A stretch of 32,969 bases of DNA from contig JAVBPB010000139.1 of the NCBI GenBank assembly GCA_031549965.1, positions 1 through 32,969 on the forward strand, given 5' to 3'. The position numbers and the translations under genes are program-made. Source of the stretch: JAVBPB01 sp031549965 (GTDB taxonomy: Bacteria > Bacillota > Clostridia > Lachnospirales > Lachnospiraceae). This document shows, piece after piece, positions 16,656 to 24,812 of the stretch (position 1 is its first letter; each line of letters opens with the position of its first letter). A model generated the notes under the pieces. It searched no databases. It was not told the origin of the DNA and saw nothing but the letters and a program-made list of their open reading frames with translations.

Positions 16656-16909
16656 GAAAAAAAGTTTGGAAAAAAATTGTGGCGTGGGTTTTGTATTTTG
16701 TTTTTGCGTATTTATAGGAATATTACAAGTTCTTATACTTTATTATTTTGTGTTAGTTTCTGAAAATGAGTTGTTTGAGCGAAGCGAGTTCTCATTTTCA
16801 GAAACTGTCCTTAACAAAATCATAAAGTATTAGAACTTGTTATATTTCTATAACTAAGCAAAAACAAAATACAAAACCCACGCCACAATTTTTATCCAAA
16901 CTTTTTTTC
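16656..16909. repeat. 254-base hairpin with about 115-bp arms (element C)
   Basis: The left arm (about 16656-16770) and right arm (about 16791-16909) pair over nearly their whole length, from the outer GAAAAAAAGTTTGG to the inner TTTCTGAAAATGAG. There are about ten mismatches, and a 20-base loop contains GAGCGAAGCGAG. It lacks the ATGGAAA/TTGGAATG core of elements A, B and E. It lies between the methyltransferase leader and the end of metK. A small GC stem at about 16913-16932 lies between it and the metK stop but has no T-run. The remaining gap 16425-16655 is AT-rich with no gene I can support. Confidence 0.93.
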
Positions 16910-16955
16910 AAGGCCCTCCATTAAAGAGGGTCCCTGCAAAACTCAAGCCCCAAGA

Positions 16956-18143
16956 CTAAAGATACTTTTTAAGAACCTCAACCTTATCAAGCTTCTCCCA
17001 AGGAAGATTAAGATCATTTCTTCCAAAATGTCCATAAGCTGCTGTCTGTTTATATATTGGCCTGCGAAGATCTAGCATTTTAATAATCCCCGCTGGACGC
17101 AAATCAAAGTTTTCACGTATAATATTAATAAGTTGCTCATCTTTTAACTTACCAGTTCCAAAAGTTTCTATCATAATTGAAGTTGGTTTTGCAACTCCAA
17201 TTGCATAAGAAAGCTGAATTTCACATTTGCTTGCAAGTCCTGCTGCTACAATGTTCTTTGCAACATAACGTGCTGCATATGCTGCTGAACGGTCTACTTT
17301 TGTAGCATCTTTTCCAGAAAACGCTCCGCCGCCGTGACGAGCATATCCACCATAAGAATCTACAATTATTTTTCTTCCTGTAAGTCCGCTATCACCATGT
17401 GGTCCGCCTACTACGAATCTGCCTGTTGGGTTAATGAAATATTGTGTATTTTCATCAATTAACTCTTTTGGTAATATAACTTCAAATACATGTTTTTTGA
17501 TATCTGCATGAATTTGTTCTTGAGTTACATCGTCATCATGCTGAGTAGATAAAACTACTGCATTTAAATGAATTGGTTTTCCGTTTTCATCATATTCTAC
17601 AGTTACTTGTGTCTTTCCATCTGGTCTAAGATATTTCAAAGTACCATTCTTTCTAACTTCAGTTAATCTTCTTGCAAGCTTATGAGCTAATGCTATAGGA
17701 TATGGAAGGTATTCCTCTGTTTCATCAGATGCAAAACCAAACATCATACCTTGGTCTCCAGCTCCAATAGCTTCAATTTCTTCTTCAGACATAGTGTTTT
17801 CTTTAGCTTCTAAAGCTTTATCAACACCCATTGCAATATCTTTAGACTGTTCATCTATTGCAACTATTACACCACATGTGTTGCAGTCAAAACCATATGC
17901 TGCATCATCATATCCTATTTCTTTTACAGTATCTCTTACAATTCTTTGGATATCAACATATGCATTTGTTGTAATTTCACCCATTACTAGTACAAGTCCT
18001 GTTGTTGTTGCTGTTTCACATGCAACTCTGCTCATTGGGTCTTGAGAAAGTAATGCATCTAAAACTGCATCTGAAATCTGGTCACACATTTTGTCAGGAT
18101 GACCTTCTGTTACTGATTCTGAAGTAAATAATAATTTTTCCAT
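16956..18143 (-). CDS. metK: S-adenosylmethionine synthetase
   Basis: The 395-residue enzyme makes S-adenosylmethionine from methionine and ATP. Signature segments are intact: SESVTEGHPDKMCDQISDAVLD at the N-terminus, GAGDQGMMFGFA near residue 126 (methionine-loop region) and GGPHGDSGLTGRKI near 247, plus the C-terminal YGHFGRNDLNLPWE. Length is typical. The ATG follows AAAGGAGG. It is transcribed from its own promoter through a SAM-I riboswitch and terminator (18173-18320), so it should be turned off when SAM is plentiful. The product is the methyl donor for the DNA methyltransferase next door, but no operon links them. Confidence 0.98.
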   Translation of the reverse strand: MEKLLFTSESVTEGHPDKMCDQISDAVLDALLSQDPMSRVACETATTTGLVLVMGEITTNAYVDIQRIVRDTVKEIGYDDAAYGFDCNTCGVIVAIDEQSKDIAMGVDKALEAKENTMSEEEIEAIGAGDQGMMFGFASDETEEYLPYPIALAHKLARRLTEVRKNGTLKYLRPDGKTQVTVEYDENGKPIHLNAVVLSTQHDDDVTQEQIHADIKKHVFEVILPKELIDENTQYFINPTGRFVVGGPHGDSGLTGRKIIVDSYGGYARHGGGAFSGKDATKVDRSAAYAARYVAKNIVAAGLASKCEIQLSYAIGVAKPTSIMIETFGTGKLKDEQLINIIRENFDLRPAGIIKMLDLRRPIYKQTAAYGHFGRNDLNLPWEKLDKVEVLKKYL

Positions 18144-18172
18144 AATGAATCCTCCTTTAAATTCTGTTAATT

Positions 18173-18203
18173 AAGAAATAAAAAAAGCCCGTTAATCGGA
18201 CTT
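18173..18203 (-). terminator. Riboswitch-controlled terminator upstream of metK
   Basis: On the minus strand AAGTCCG (18197-18203) and CGGGCTT (18185-18191) form a seven-pair stem with a five-base loop, followed by a T-rich run (complement of 18175-18184). It lies between the riboswitch and the metK ribosome binding site, as expected for transcription attenuation. Confidence 0.88.
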
Positions 18204-18221
18204 GATATCAAGTAATCAAAT

Positions 18222-18320
18222 CCTCTTATTGTTCGATAACTCGCTCAGGTTAGCACCTTCCAAAATGGGGTTGCCGTGACTTCATAGATCCTTTGTATCT
18301 CCATCACTCTGAATAAGAGA
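18222..18320 (-). ncRNA. SAM-I (S-box) riboswitch
   Basis: Read on the minus strand, P1 is closed by CTCTTATT and AATAAGAG. Between them are the S-box landmarks: CAGAGTGATGGAG, CTATGAAGTCACGGCAACC and GGAAGGTGCTAACCTGAGC. This order and spacing match the SAM-I aptamer, which binds S-adenosylmethionine and favours the downstream terminator. It lies 79 bases before metK. Confidence 0.96.
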
Positions 18321-18359
18321 AAAAATAAACAATATTAAATTTTCATAACTTGTCTTTTT

Positions 18360-18388
18360 ATTATAACCTAATTTATTTTTTTAGTCAA
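18360..18388 (-). promoter_or_regulatory. Promoter for the SAM riboswitch-metK transcript
   Basis: Minus strand: TTGACT (18383-18388), a 17-base spacer and TATAAT (18360-18365), about 40 bases before the riboswitch. Its -35 box is only 12 bases from the -35 box of the divergent promoter at 18401-18429. Confidence 0.82.
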
Positions 18389-18400
18389 TAGAGTTCTATA

Positions 18401-18429
18401 TTGACTTTTGATTTAATTATTCTTATACT
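18401..18429 (+). promoter_or_regulatory. Promoter for the HD-GYP gene
   Basis: TTGACT (18401-18406), a 17-base spacer and TATACT (18424-18429), 38 bases before the chosen ATG. It is divergent from the metK promoter, and the two -35 boxes form the inverted repeat AGTCAATA...TATTGACT. Confidence 0.8.
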
Positions 18430-18467
18430 ATATATAGTTATACTAAAAAAACGAGGTGAATAAAACC

Positions 18468-19565
18468 ATGAAACGATTAAAAATTCATACAAGTGAAGCT
18501 GTTCCGGGGATGATAGTTGCTGAGGATGTATATACCTACAATAATCAATTAATACTTTCTATTGGCGCTTCACTTACAGATAAGATGATTACCCGTCTAA
18601 AATTTTATTCAATAAACGAATTATATATTAAATTAGCCGAGCCAGACGTTTCGCAATCTCCTATTTTTTCCAAAATACCTGATGTAGAAATAATCTATTC
18701 TGATAAGGTTAGATCTACTCCTGAATTCAAAAATTTTAGCAATCAACTATCTTCTGCCGTTAGTGATTTTAAAAGATCTTTTGATAGTATTATTAAAGCT
18801 GATGAACCAATTAATACCAAAGATTTAACTTCTCAGGTATTAAGCGTGCTTACCACTGCCAGAAATTCTATACATTTATTTGATATGCTCCACTGTTCAA
18901 GAGAATTTGATGATCAGACATACACTCACTCAATTAATGTTGCTGTAATATGTGCTGTAATGGGTCAATGGCTACATATGAGTAAAAATGATATTGAAGT
19001 TTTAATGCTTTGTGGTCTTCTTCATGATATCGGTAAATCAAAAGTACCAGATGCCATTATGAATAAGCCATCTACATTAACTGATGCAGAATATAGCACT
19101 GTTAAAATGCATCCTATACAAGGTTTTACCATCCTTCAAGATCAAAACATAGACATAAGAATTAAACGATGTGCCCTTATGCATCACGAAAGATGTGATG
19201 GAAGTGGTTATCCAAGCAAACTTAAAAAACATCAAATTGACCCTTTTGCTAAAATTGTTGCAATCGCAGACGTATATGATGCTATGACCTCAGCAAGAGT
19301 TTACAGGGGTCCTCTTTGCCCATTTGAAGTTGTTCACCTTTTTGAAACTGAAGGTCTTCTAAAATACGATCCAAAGTACATCCTTGTATTTTTAGAGGGA
19401 ATTGTTCAAACTTACCTTCACAATCAGGTTCATTTAAGTAATGGATTAAATGGGGAAATTGTGATGATAAACAAGCTTGCTCTTTCTAGACCTATTGTTA
19501 GGGTTGATACTCACTTTATTGATCTTTCTCGGGAACCGGATATTTATATACAGTCTATTATTTAG
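18468..19565 (+). CDS. HD-GYP domain protein, probable c-di-GMP phosphodiesterase
   Basis: The ATG at 18468 was taken because GAGGTG lies about nine bases before it; a GTG four codons earlier would be part of that site. The 365-residue protein has a short N-terminal domain (1-60, VPGMIVAEDVYTYNNQLIL) common in HD-GYP proteins and a linker. The HD-GYP domain (about 135-320) has H186/D187 in LLHDIGKSKVP, HHERCDGSGYP (239-249) and IVAIADVYDAMTSARVYR. These residues hold the metal centre that hydrolyses c-di-GMP, so the enzyme should be active. There is no membrane segment or receiver domain, so the input is unknown. It is monocistronic and ends at the hairpin of element D. Confidence 0.92.
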   Translation: MKRLKIHTSEAVPGMIVAEDVYTYNNQLILSIGASLTDKMITRLKFYSINELYIKLAEPDVSQSPIFSKIPDVEIIYSDKVRSTPEFKNFSNQLSSAVSDFKRSFDSIIKADEPINTKDLTSQVLSVLTTARNSIHLFDMLHCSREFDDQTYTHSINVAVICAVMGQWLHMSKNDIEVLMLCGLLHDIGKSKVPDAIMNKPSTLTDAEYSTVKMHPIQGFTILQDQNIDIRIKRCALMHHERCDGSGYPSKLKKHQIDPFAKIVAIADVYDAMTSARVYRGPLCPFEVVHLFETEGLLKYDPKYILVFLEGIVQTYLHNQVHLSNGLNGEIVMINKLALSRPIVRVDTHFIDLSREPDIYIQSII

Positions 19566-19618
19566 AATAGTGCCTTTTGTTGTGTTTGCACTGAAGAATT
19601 CCTTGTTATAGACTGTGT

Positions 19619-19707
19619 GAATTTTTAGATGAATATGAGCGTATATATATCCAATTATGCAGACCAATTGGATATATATACGCTCATAACATCTAAAAAA
19701 TTAATTT
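19619..19707. repeat. Hairpin element lacking the core (element D)
   Basis: Positions 19635-19656 and 19666-19687 form a perfect 22-bp inverted repeat (ATGAGCG...CCAATT) with a nine-base loop. Outer flanks GAATTTTTAGATGAAT and ACATCTAAAAAATTAATTTAC extend the pairing and match the outer arms of element E and the sequence near 172-195. The loop keeps only TTATGCA of the family core. It sits between the converging HD-GYP and murA genes, where it could stop transcription from either side, although it has no classic T-run. Confidence 0.85.
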
Positions 19708-19754
19708 ACCCCATTGATTTTAAAATCAAAAATTAATTACAGAATTCTCTCAAA

Positions 19755-21053
19755 CTAACTAATCTTAAGCTTAAACTTCTGAACTTCCTTACCATCCTCA
19801 TCATCAATTTTCTCTATACTAGCTCCTAAACTCTGAAGCTTAACTTCAAATTCTTCATAACCTCTTTCGATGTAATGAATCTGATCTACCGTAGTAAATC
19901 CTTCTGCTGCAAGCCCCGCTATAACAATAGCCGCACCTGCTCTAAGATCTGGGGCACTAACCATTGCTCCTGTAAATTTTTCAACACCATCAATTATTGC
20001 TGTGTTACCTTCTACCTTAATATTTGCTCCCATTCTGGCAAGCTCGTCTACATATTTGAAGCGGTTTTCAAATATGCTTTCTGTTACAACACTGGTTCCT
20101 TTTGAAATAGCTAAAACTGCCGCAATTTGAGGCTGCATATCGGTTGGAAAGCCTGGGTATGGAAGGGTTTTAATATGGGTACTCATAAGGGTTTTTGTGG
20201 CTACTACTCTTACAGCATCATCAAATTCTTCTACTTGTGCTCCCATTTCCAAAAGTTTTGAGGAAATGGCTTCAAGATGTTTTGGTATTACATTTTTTAC
20301 CATTACATCTCCTTTGGTTGCTGCTGCCGCAAACATAAATGTACCAGCTTCTATTTGATCTGGTATTATGGAGTATTCACTACCTTTAAGTTCTGCCACA
20401 CCTTTTATTCTTATAATGTCAGTTCCTGCACCTTTTATGTTGGCTCCCATACTGTTTAAGAAGTTGGCAACATCAACTATATGAGGCTCTTTTGCTGCAT
20501 TTTCTATAATTGTACGTCCTTCTGCAAGACATGCAGCCATCATTATATTAATTGTTGCACCAACACTTGCAAAGTCAAGGTAGATATGATTTCCTTTTAG
20601 TTCCTTTGCTTCTGCAATAATCATTCCATGTTCAATTCTAACTTCTGCTCCTAATGCCCTAAAACCTTTTAAGTGTAAGTCTATTGGTCTGCTTCCAATA
20701 TCACACCCACCCGGAAGTGCTACCTCAGCTTTTTTGTACTTGCCAAGCAAAGCTCCTAGTAAATAATATGAAGCCCTAATCTTTCTTATATATTCATAAT
20801 CTAAAGTATATGATTTTATTGAACTGCCATTTATTTTAACTATATGAGAGTCAACTCTGTCAACCCTTGCACCTATTCCTTCAATTGCTTTTAATAATAC
20901 ATTAATATCCCTAACATCTGGTAAATTATCTATTGTACAAGTAGTATCTGCCATTATGGCAGCTGCTAAAATTCCAAGTGCCGCATTCTTTGCTCCGCCA
21001 ATTGTTACTTCGCCTACTAATGGGCTACCGCCTTTCATGATATAACGTTCCAT
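19755..21053 (-). CDS. murA: UDP-N-acetylglucosamine 1-carboxyvinyltransferase
   Basis: The 432-residue enzyme transfers enolpyruvate from phosphoenolpyruvate to UDP-GlcNAc, the first committed step of peptidoglycan synthesis in the cytoplasm. Active-site C117 lies in VALPGGCDIGSRPIDLHLKG, so this is the fosfomycin-sensitive Cys type. GGAKNAALG at the N-terminus and PDLRAGAAIVIAGL near residue 366 are the other family hallmarks. Length is typical. GAGGTG precedes the ATG, and a promoter is visible at 21140-21167. Firmicutes often carry two paralogues (MurAA, MurAB); this copy cannot be assigned to either with confidence. Confidence 0.96.
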   Translation of the reverse strand: MERYIMKGGSPLVGEVTIGGAKNAALGILAAAIMADTTCTIDNLPDVRDINVLLKAIEGIGARVDRVDSHIVKINGSSIKSYTLDYEYIRKIRASYYLLGALLGKYKKAEVALPGGCDIGSRPIDLHLKGFRALGAEVRIEHGMIIAEAKELKGNHIYLDFASVGATINIMMAACLAEGRTIIENAAKEPHIVDVANFLNSMGANIKGAGTDIIRIKGVAELKGSEYSIIPDQIEAGTFMFAAAATKGDVMVKNVIPKHLEAISSKLLEMGAQVEEFDDAVRVVATKTLMSTHIKTLPYPGFPTDMQPQIAAVLAISKGTSVVTESIFENRFKYVDELARMGANIKVEGNTAIIDGVEKFTGAMVSAPDLRAGAAIVIAGLAAEGFTTVDQIHYIERGYEEFEVKLQSLGASIEKIDDEDGKEVQKFKLKIS

Positions 21054-21139
21054 ATTGCACCTCTATTGTTCTATTTATGATGAAAGCTATTTATGAGATT
21101 TGCACATAAATAACTAAGTTTAATTGTATATATATTACG

Positions 21140-21167
21140 ATTATATCACAAACTTTTAATTTGTAAA
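21140..21167 (-). promoter_or_regulatory. Promoter for murA
   Basis: Minus strand: TTTACA (21162-21167), a 16-base spacer and TATAAT (21140-21145), about 87 bases before the murA start. The rest of the 21054-21367 gap is AT-rich. It contains a palindrome around 21310-21331 (TTTAAAGATATCTTTAAA) but no gene. Confidence 0.7.
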
Positions 21168-21367
21168 TTACATTTTTTCTTTGCCATTTGCATTTCTTAA
21201 TGAAATCTTAAGGAATTTATTATTTTTTAACAATATATAGTAAAGGGCCCGAAATCGATACCACATATTGTATAAAAATATTTAAAAAGAATTTGATTTT
21301 ATATTTATTTTTTAAAGATATCTTTAAAAATATCATTTCCCTAAAATTATTTTTTATGTCCAATTAT

Positions 21368-21895
21368 TTATTTTACCTTTAATTTACTTAGTTTTCTTAT
21401 CTTTTTCAATCTTTTTAGAACTTTTTCTAAAGTTTCTTCCACATCTAATTTTTCAGCATTTACAGTAAGATCTGAATATTTCTCATATAATGGACATCTT
21501 TCATCAAATAAGCTTTTTAAATCCTGACCTTCTTTTAGTACTACTCCTCTTTGTTTAATGTTTCCAAGTCTTTTTTTAAGAGTTTTATAGTTTAGCTTAA
21601 TATAGACAATTGTGCCGATTTCGCTTAAGTGTTCCATGGCTTCTTTCCCGTAAATAACACTTCCTCCTGTTGCAATGACACATTTTTGTACAGAAATCTC
21701 ACTATTTACTCTATTTTCAATTTCTATAAATCCTTCCAACCCTTTTTCCTCAATTATCTCACTAAGTAATTTTTTCTCCTTTTCTTGAATTACTAAATCT
21801 GTATCAACAAAATTATATCCAAGCACCTTGGCAAGAATTACTCCTATTGTACTTTTTCCAGCTCCGGGCATTCCAATTAAAACAATATTTTTCAT
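21368..21895 (-). CDS. aroK: Shikimate kinase family protein
   Basis: The start was set at 21895 (MKNIVLIGMPGAGKSTIG), four bases after the upstream stop; an earlier in-frame start would overlap the OLD gene by 44 bases. The 175-residue kinase has Walker A GMPGAGKST (8-16), the shikimate-binding DTD and ENR motifs, and ATGGS. It should phosphorylate shikimate in the chorismate pathway. The C-terminus is rich in Lys and Arg. The ribosome binding site (AAGGGAT) is weak and about 12 bases away, so translation may be coupled to the upstream gene. No other aromatic-pathway genes are nearby. Confidence 0.88.
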   Translation of the reverse strand: MKNIVLIGMPGAGKSTIGVILAKVLGYNFVDTDLVIQEKEKKLLSEIIEEKGLEGFIEIENRVNSEISVQKCVIATGGSVIYGKEAMEHLSEIGTIVYIKLNYKTLKKRLGNIKQRGVVLKEGQDLKSLFDERCPLYEKYSDLTVNAEKLDVEETLEKVLKRLKKIRKLSKLKVK

Positions 21896-21899
21896 TATA

Positions 21900-23762
21900 T
21901 CAATTATCCCTTCTTCTATTTTCAAAATATACAAAAGAATCAATGGATTTTAATATATCTGCAAAACATTCTCTTGGAGCTTCATTAATATATTTTTTTA
22001 ATATTTCGACTTCTGCATCATTACGATATCTTCCATAAAATATATCAAATAAATTATGACCCCTTACATAAGTTTTAATTAATTCCATATTATTCTTTAT
22101 GTCATTTTTATTATTAATTCTAATACCTGTATTTTTAATTAAACGTTTAAAACTGCCTAATTTAAATAAATAGTCCTTATATTTTGAGTATAAAATATTA
22201 TAGAAATCTTCTTCTCTTTTGATTACGCCTATTTTTTCCATAATCTTTGGATCTAAAAAATAGTTTTCAAAGGAATAATATTTAAGTATTAATACATTCT
22301 TTGGTGTAACCTTAGGCAAATTATCAATATCTTCTTTTGCTCTTTCCCTGTAATAACTGCAAAGCTGCTTAGTTAATATATTAGGATCTTTTCCATCACT
22401 ATCCCTTATCATTAAAAACTGATCCTTTAAATATAACTTATTTATATATTTTAGGTTTGCATATGTTTTAATATTAGTACAACTGTTTGTTGTTATTATT
22501 GATATTCTTTGCAATTTACCTTCTGAATCATGTATTTCGGAATAATATTTTTCTAAAAGAAGCGGAAGTCTGTTGCTGTCTTGTTTTCCTTCTACTATGA
22601 ACACAAAACTTACATTCATTAAATCATTTGCGGTATAACCCAAATCATCCAGTATTTCATCAATATCCGCATCCTCATTAACCTTAGTATAATATTCCTG
22701 ATCAAGTACCACTTGTTTAATTTGCTTTGATGAAAAATTAAATACCATATTTGGTGAATGGGTAGAAAAAATAACCTGATTTTTCTTAGATAATCTAAAT
22801 AGTATTTCACTTGCCACCTTTTGAAGCTGAGGATGCAGATAGATTTCAGGATCTTCAATCATAATAATACTTGGTATAGTATTTTCCTCCTCAATATAGG
22901 CTTCTAAAACTGACAAAATATATATACTTTTTATACCTGCACTTAAAAAGTTAATTGAACCTATAGTCTCCCTATCCCTATTATATATCTCTGTGTCAAC
23001 ATTAAAGGTTTGGTCTATATCAAAATTAATAACATATTTAACATCATAGGAAGCACTTCCATTTGCATGAAAATAATGATTTAATCTTTCTGTAAAATTA
23101 TTAAGGTTTAAATTAAATAATTTATATTCCATAAGCCTTGTAGTTTCAAATATTGAAAGTTCTTCGGGAGTTTTTTTATTAATAATTCCTATACAATTAA
23201 AGCATCTGTCGCAATGTTTTCCCTTATCAAACATACAATTGTTCTCTCTCAAATCACTTAGTGCTTCATTACCCTGAAACCTGAATATATCCTTTTGAAT
23301 ATTAGATAAGTCTCTGGTATGATCAATAAAGTATGCTTTTGGAAATATGCTCTTTATATAGGTATTATTTTTCTTATGCCCATCATCATACTTAAGACTG
23401 CCTTCTCTGTTAATAATACAATTAAAAGTAAGTATTCCATCCATAAAGGAAGGAAGCTTTCCAAAAAAATCCTTTTCCCACACTTCATATTTTTTATATT
23501 TACTGACCATACCTTTTTTGTTGAAAATCAATAAATCTTCATTTGTAAATTCTATTTTCATGCCTATTTCTATATTTTTGTCTTCATACAAATAATCACT
23601 TTGCTTTACCTTATATTCCCCACTTACTGCCAAAATGGCATCTAACACTGCTGTTTTACCTGTATTATTTTTACCTACTAATATCAAAGCATTATCCACA
23701 TCATTTATATATAATTCTTTAATTGATTTAAAGTTTTTAATACTTATAGCTTTAATTTTCAT
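21900..23762 (-). CDS. OLD-family ATP-dependent nuclease (ABC ATPase plus TOPRIM)
   Basis: The start was set at 23762 (MKIKAISIKNFKSI) because GAGAGGTG lies about eight bases upstream. The 620-residue protein has an SMC/RecF-like ATPase domain: Walker A GKNNTGKT (30-37), signature LSAG (273-276), Walker B IIMIEDPE (299-306) and switch H335 in STHSP. A TOPRIM nuclease domain follows, with VEGKQD (E391, D395) and RDSDG (D454, D456). Four cysteines (C176, C184, C187, C190) form a compact zinc-binding-like insert in the ATPase. OLD nucleases are linked to phage exclusion and DNA repair; GajA of Gabija has the same core, but no UvrD-like GajB is adjacent. It lies between flavin reductase and aroK in one minus-strand run. 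Confidence 0.85.
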   Translation of the reverse strand: MKIKAISIKNFKSIKELYINDVDNALILVGKNNTGKTAVLDAILAVSGEYKVKQSDYLYEDKNIEIGMKIEFTNEDLLIFNKKGMVSKYKKYEVWEKDFFGKLPSFMDGILTFNCIINREGSLKYDDGHKKNNTYIKSIFPKAYFIDHTRDLSNIQKDIFRFQGNEALSDLRENNCMFDKGKHCDRCFNCIGIINKKTPEELSIFETTRLMEYKLFNLNLNNFTERLNHYFHANGSASYDVKYVINFDIDQTFNVDTEIYNRDRETIGSINFLSAGIKSIYILSVLEAYIEEENTIPSIIMIEDPEIYLHPQLQKVASEILFRLSKKNQVIFSTHSPNMVFNFSSKQIKQVVLDQEYYTKVNEDADIDEILDDLGYTANDLMNVSFVFIVEGKQDSNRLPLLLEKYYSEIHDSEGKLQRISIITTNSCTNIKTYANLKYINKLYLKDQFLMIRDSDGKDPNILTKQLCSYYRERAKEDIDNLPKVTPKNVLILKYYSFENYFLDPKIMEKIGVIKREEDFYNILYSKYKDYLFKLGSFKRLIKNTGIRINNKNDIKNNMELIKTYVRGHNLFDIFYGRYRNDAEVEILKKYINEAPRECFADILKSIDSFVYFENRRRDN

Positions 23763-23792
23763 TTTCAAAACACCTCTCACATTAAAGTTATG

Positions 23793-24371
23793 TTATTTAG
23801 ATATCCTTTTTTTCTTTTTTATTGAATATCCAAATGTGCCTATTATTTCCCCTAGTGTATAATACCCCCCATGGGAATATACTATTGGGTTAGCTTTATT
23901 TAGATCAAATTTACCCTTTTGATCAATATATGATTTATCAACGTTTACTGCTAAAACATTTGCAATAAACATATCATGAGAGCCTAATTTTACAATTTCT
24001 TTTAAACTACATTCAATATTTACAGGACTTTCTTGTATCAATGGTGATTTTACTTTATTAGCTGGAACGGGTGTCAAATTCATTTCTTTAAATTTATCCA
24101 CATCTCTGCCCGATTTTACACCACAATAGTCAACAGCTTTTATAAGCTTTTTAGTGGTCAGGTTTATAACAAAGTCTTTTGTTCCTTCAATTATACCATA
24201 TGAGTATCTATCAGGTCTTACCGAAATATAAACCATAGGAGGATTTGTACATATTGTTCCGGTCCATCCAATAGTTATTATATTCTTATTTCCTTCCTTT
24301 GATATACAACTTACAAGTACTGCCGGAATTGGATATAACACATTGCCAGCTTTCCATACTTCTTTATCCAT
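23793..24371 (-). CDS. Flavin reductase-like FMN-binding protein
   Basis: Start set at the ATG at 24371, five bases after GGAGG; a TTG four codons earlier overlaps that site. The 192-residue protein resembles the flavin reductase/DIM6-NTAB split-barrel family. Recognisable parts are NVLYPIPAVLVSC, NIITIGWTGTICTNPPMVYISVRPDRYSY and TKDFVINLTT, which line the FMN site in characterised members, and the later IECSLKEIVKLGSHDMFIANVLAVNVD. Some family members reduce flavin with NAD(P)H; others have only been shown to bind FMN, so the physiological reaction is open. It is first in a run with the OLD nuclease (30-base gap) and aroK, with no obvious functional link. Confidence 0.88.
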   Translation of the reverse strand: MDKEVWKAGNVLYPIPAVLVSCISKEGNKNIITIGWTGTICTNPPMVYISVRPDRYSYGIIEGTKDFVINLTTKKLIKAVDYCGVKSGRDVDKFKEMNLTPVPANKVKSPLIQESPVNIECSLKEIVKLGSHDMFIANVLAVNVDKSYIDQKGKFDLNKANPIVYSHGGYYTLGEIIGTFGYSIKKKKRISK

Positions 24372-24465
24372 ATATACCTCCAAATGAAAAATTTAATATA
24401 AATATTCTACCACAAATTAATAAAATATGATATAATGTTATTAGTAATTGTAAAGGAGGATTTTT

Positions 24466-24807
24466 ATGGGTTCAAATTATCTTGATATAGAAGCTGTTTC
24501 TACAGGTGCTGAAGCTCTTGTTCGACAAGATCTTAAATTTAGAACTGGAAATTTTGTTTGGCGTGTTAAATTTAGCACTCCACTTAATCCTGAGACTGTT
24601 AACAACAGATTCATGAATGTAACATCCCTAAACCATACGCCATTAAAGACATCAATAAAATATGATACAATTACCAATATAATTGAAATCGAACCTCTTG
24701 AACCATATGCACAAAATGAATCTTATTTGCTTAATATTTCTAAGAATGTTAAGTCTAAAGGTGGGCAAACTTTGAAGAATGATATACAGATTCAGTTTAA
24801 GATTTAG
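24466..24807 (+). CDS. Stand-alone SbsA Ig-like (Big_5) domain protein
   Basis: The 113-residue protein looks like one bacterial Ig-like domain of the SbsA/Big_5 type: VWRVKFSTPLNPETVNNRFMNVT near the middle, then YDTITNIIEIEPLEPYAQNESYLLNISKNVKSKGGQTL. In larger proteins such domains are repeated, surface-exposed modules. Here there is no signal peptide, membrane anchor or second domain, so the protein would stay in the cytosol unless exported another way. GTAAAGGAGG precedes the ATG and a TATAAT at 24431-24436 is a plausible -10 box. It is a single gene, followed by hairpin element E. Confidence 0.72.
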   Translation: MGSNYLDIEAVSTGAEALVRQDLKFRTGNFVWRVKFSTPLNPETVNNRFMNVTSLNHTPLKTSIKYDTITNIIEIEPLEPYAQNESYLLNISKNVKSKGGQTLKNDIQIQFKI

Positions 24808-24812
24808 GGAGT

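Noticed and set aside
16911..16940. Rho-independent terminator directly after metK
   Set aside because: A short GC stem is present (CCCTC/GAGGG) but it is followed by A residues on the minus strand, not a T-run. The large hairpin beyond it is the better candidate for stopping transcription.
21900..23762. Gabija defence system
   Set aside because: The ATPase-TOPRIM protein resembles GajA, but there is no UvrD/PcrA-like GajB next to it; neighbours are housekeeping genes.
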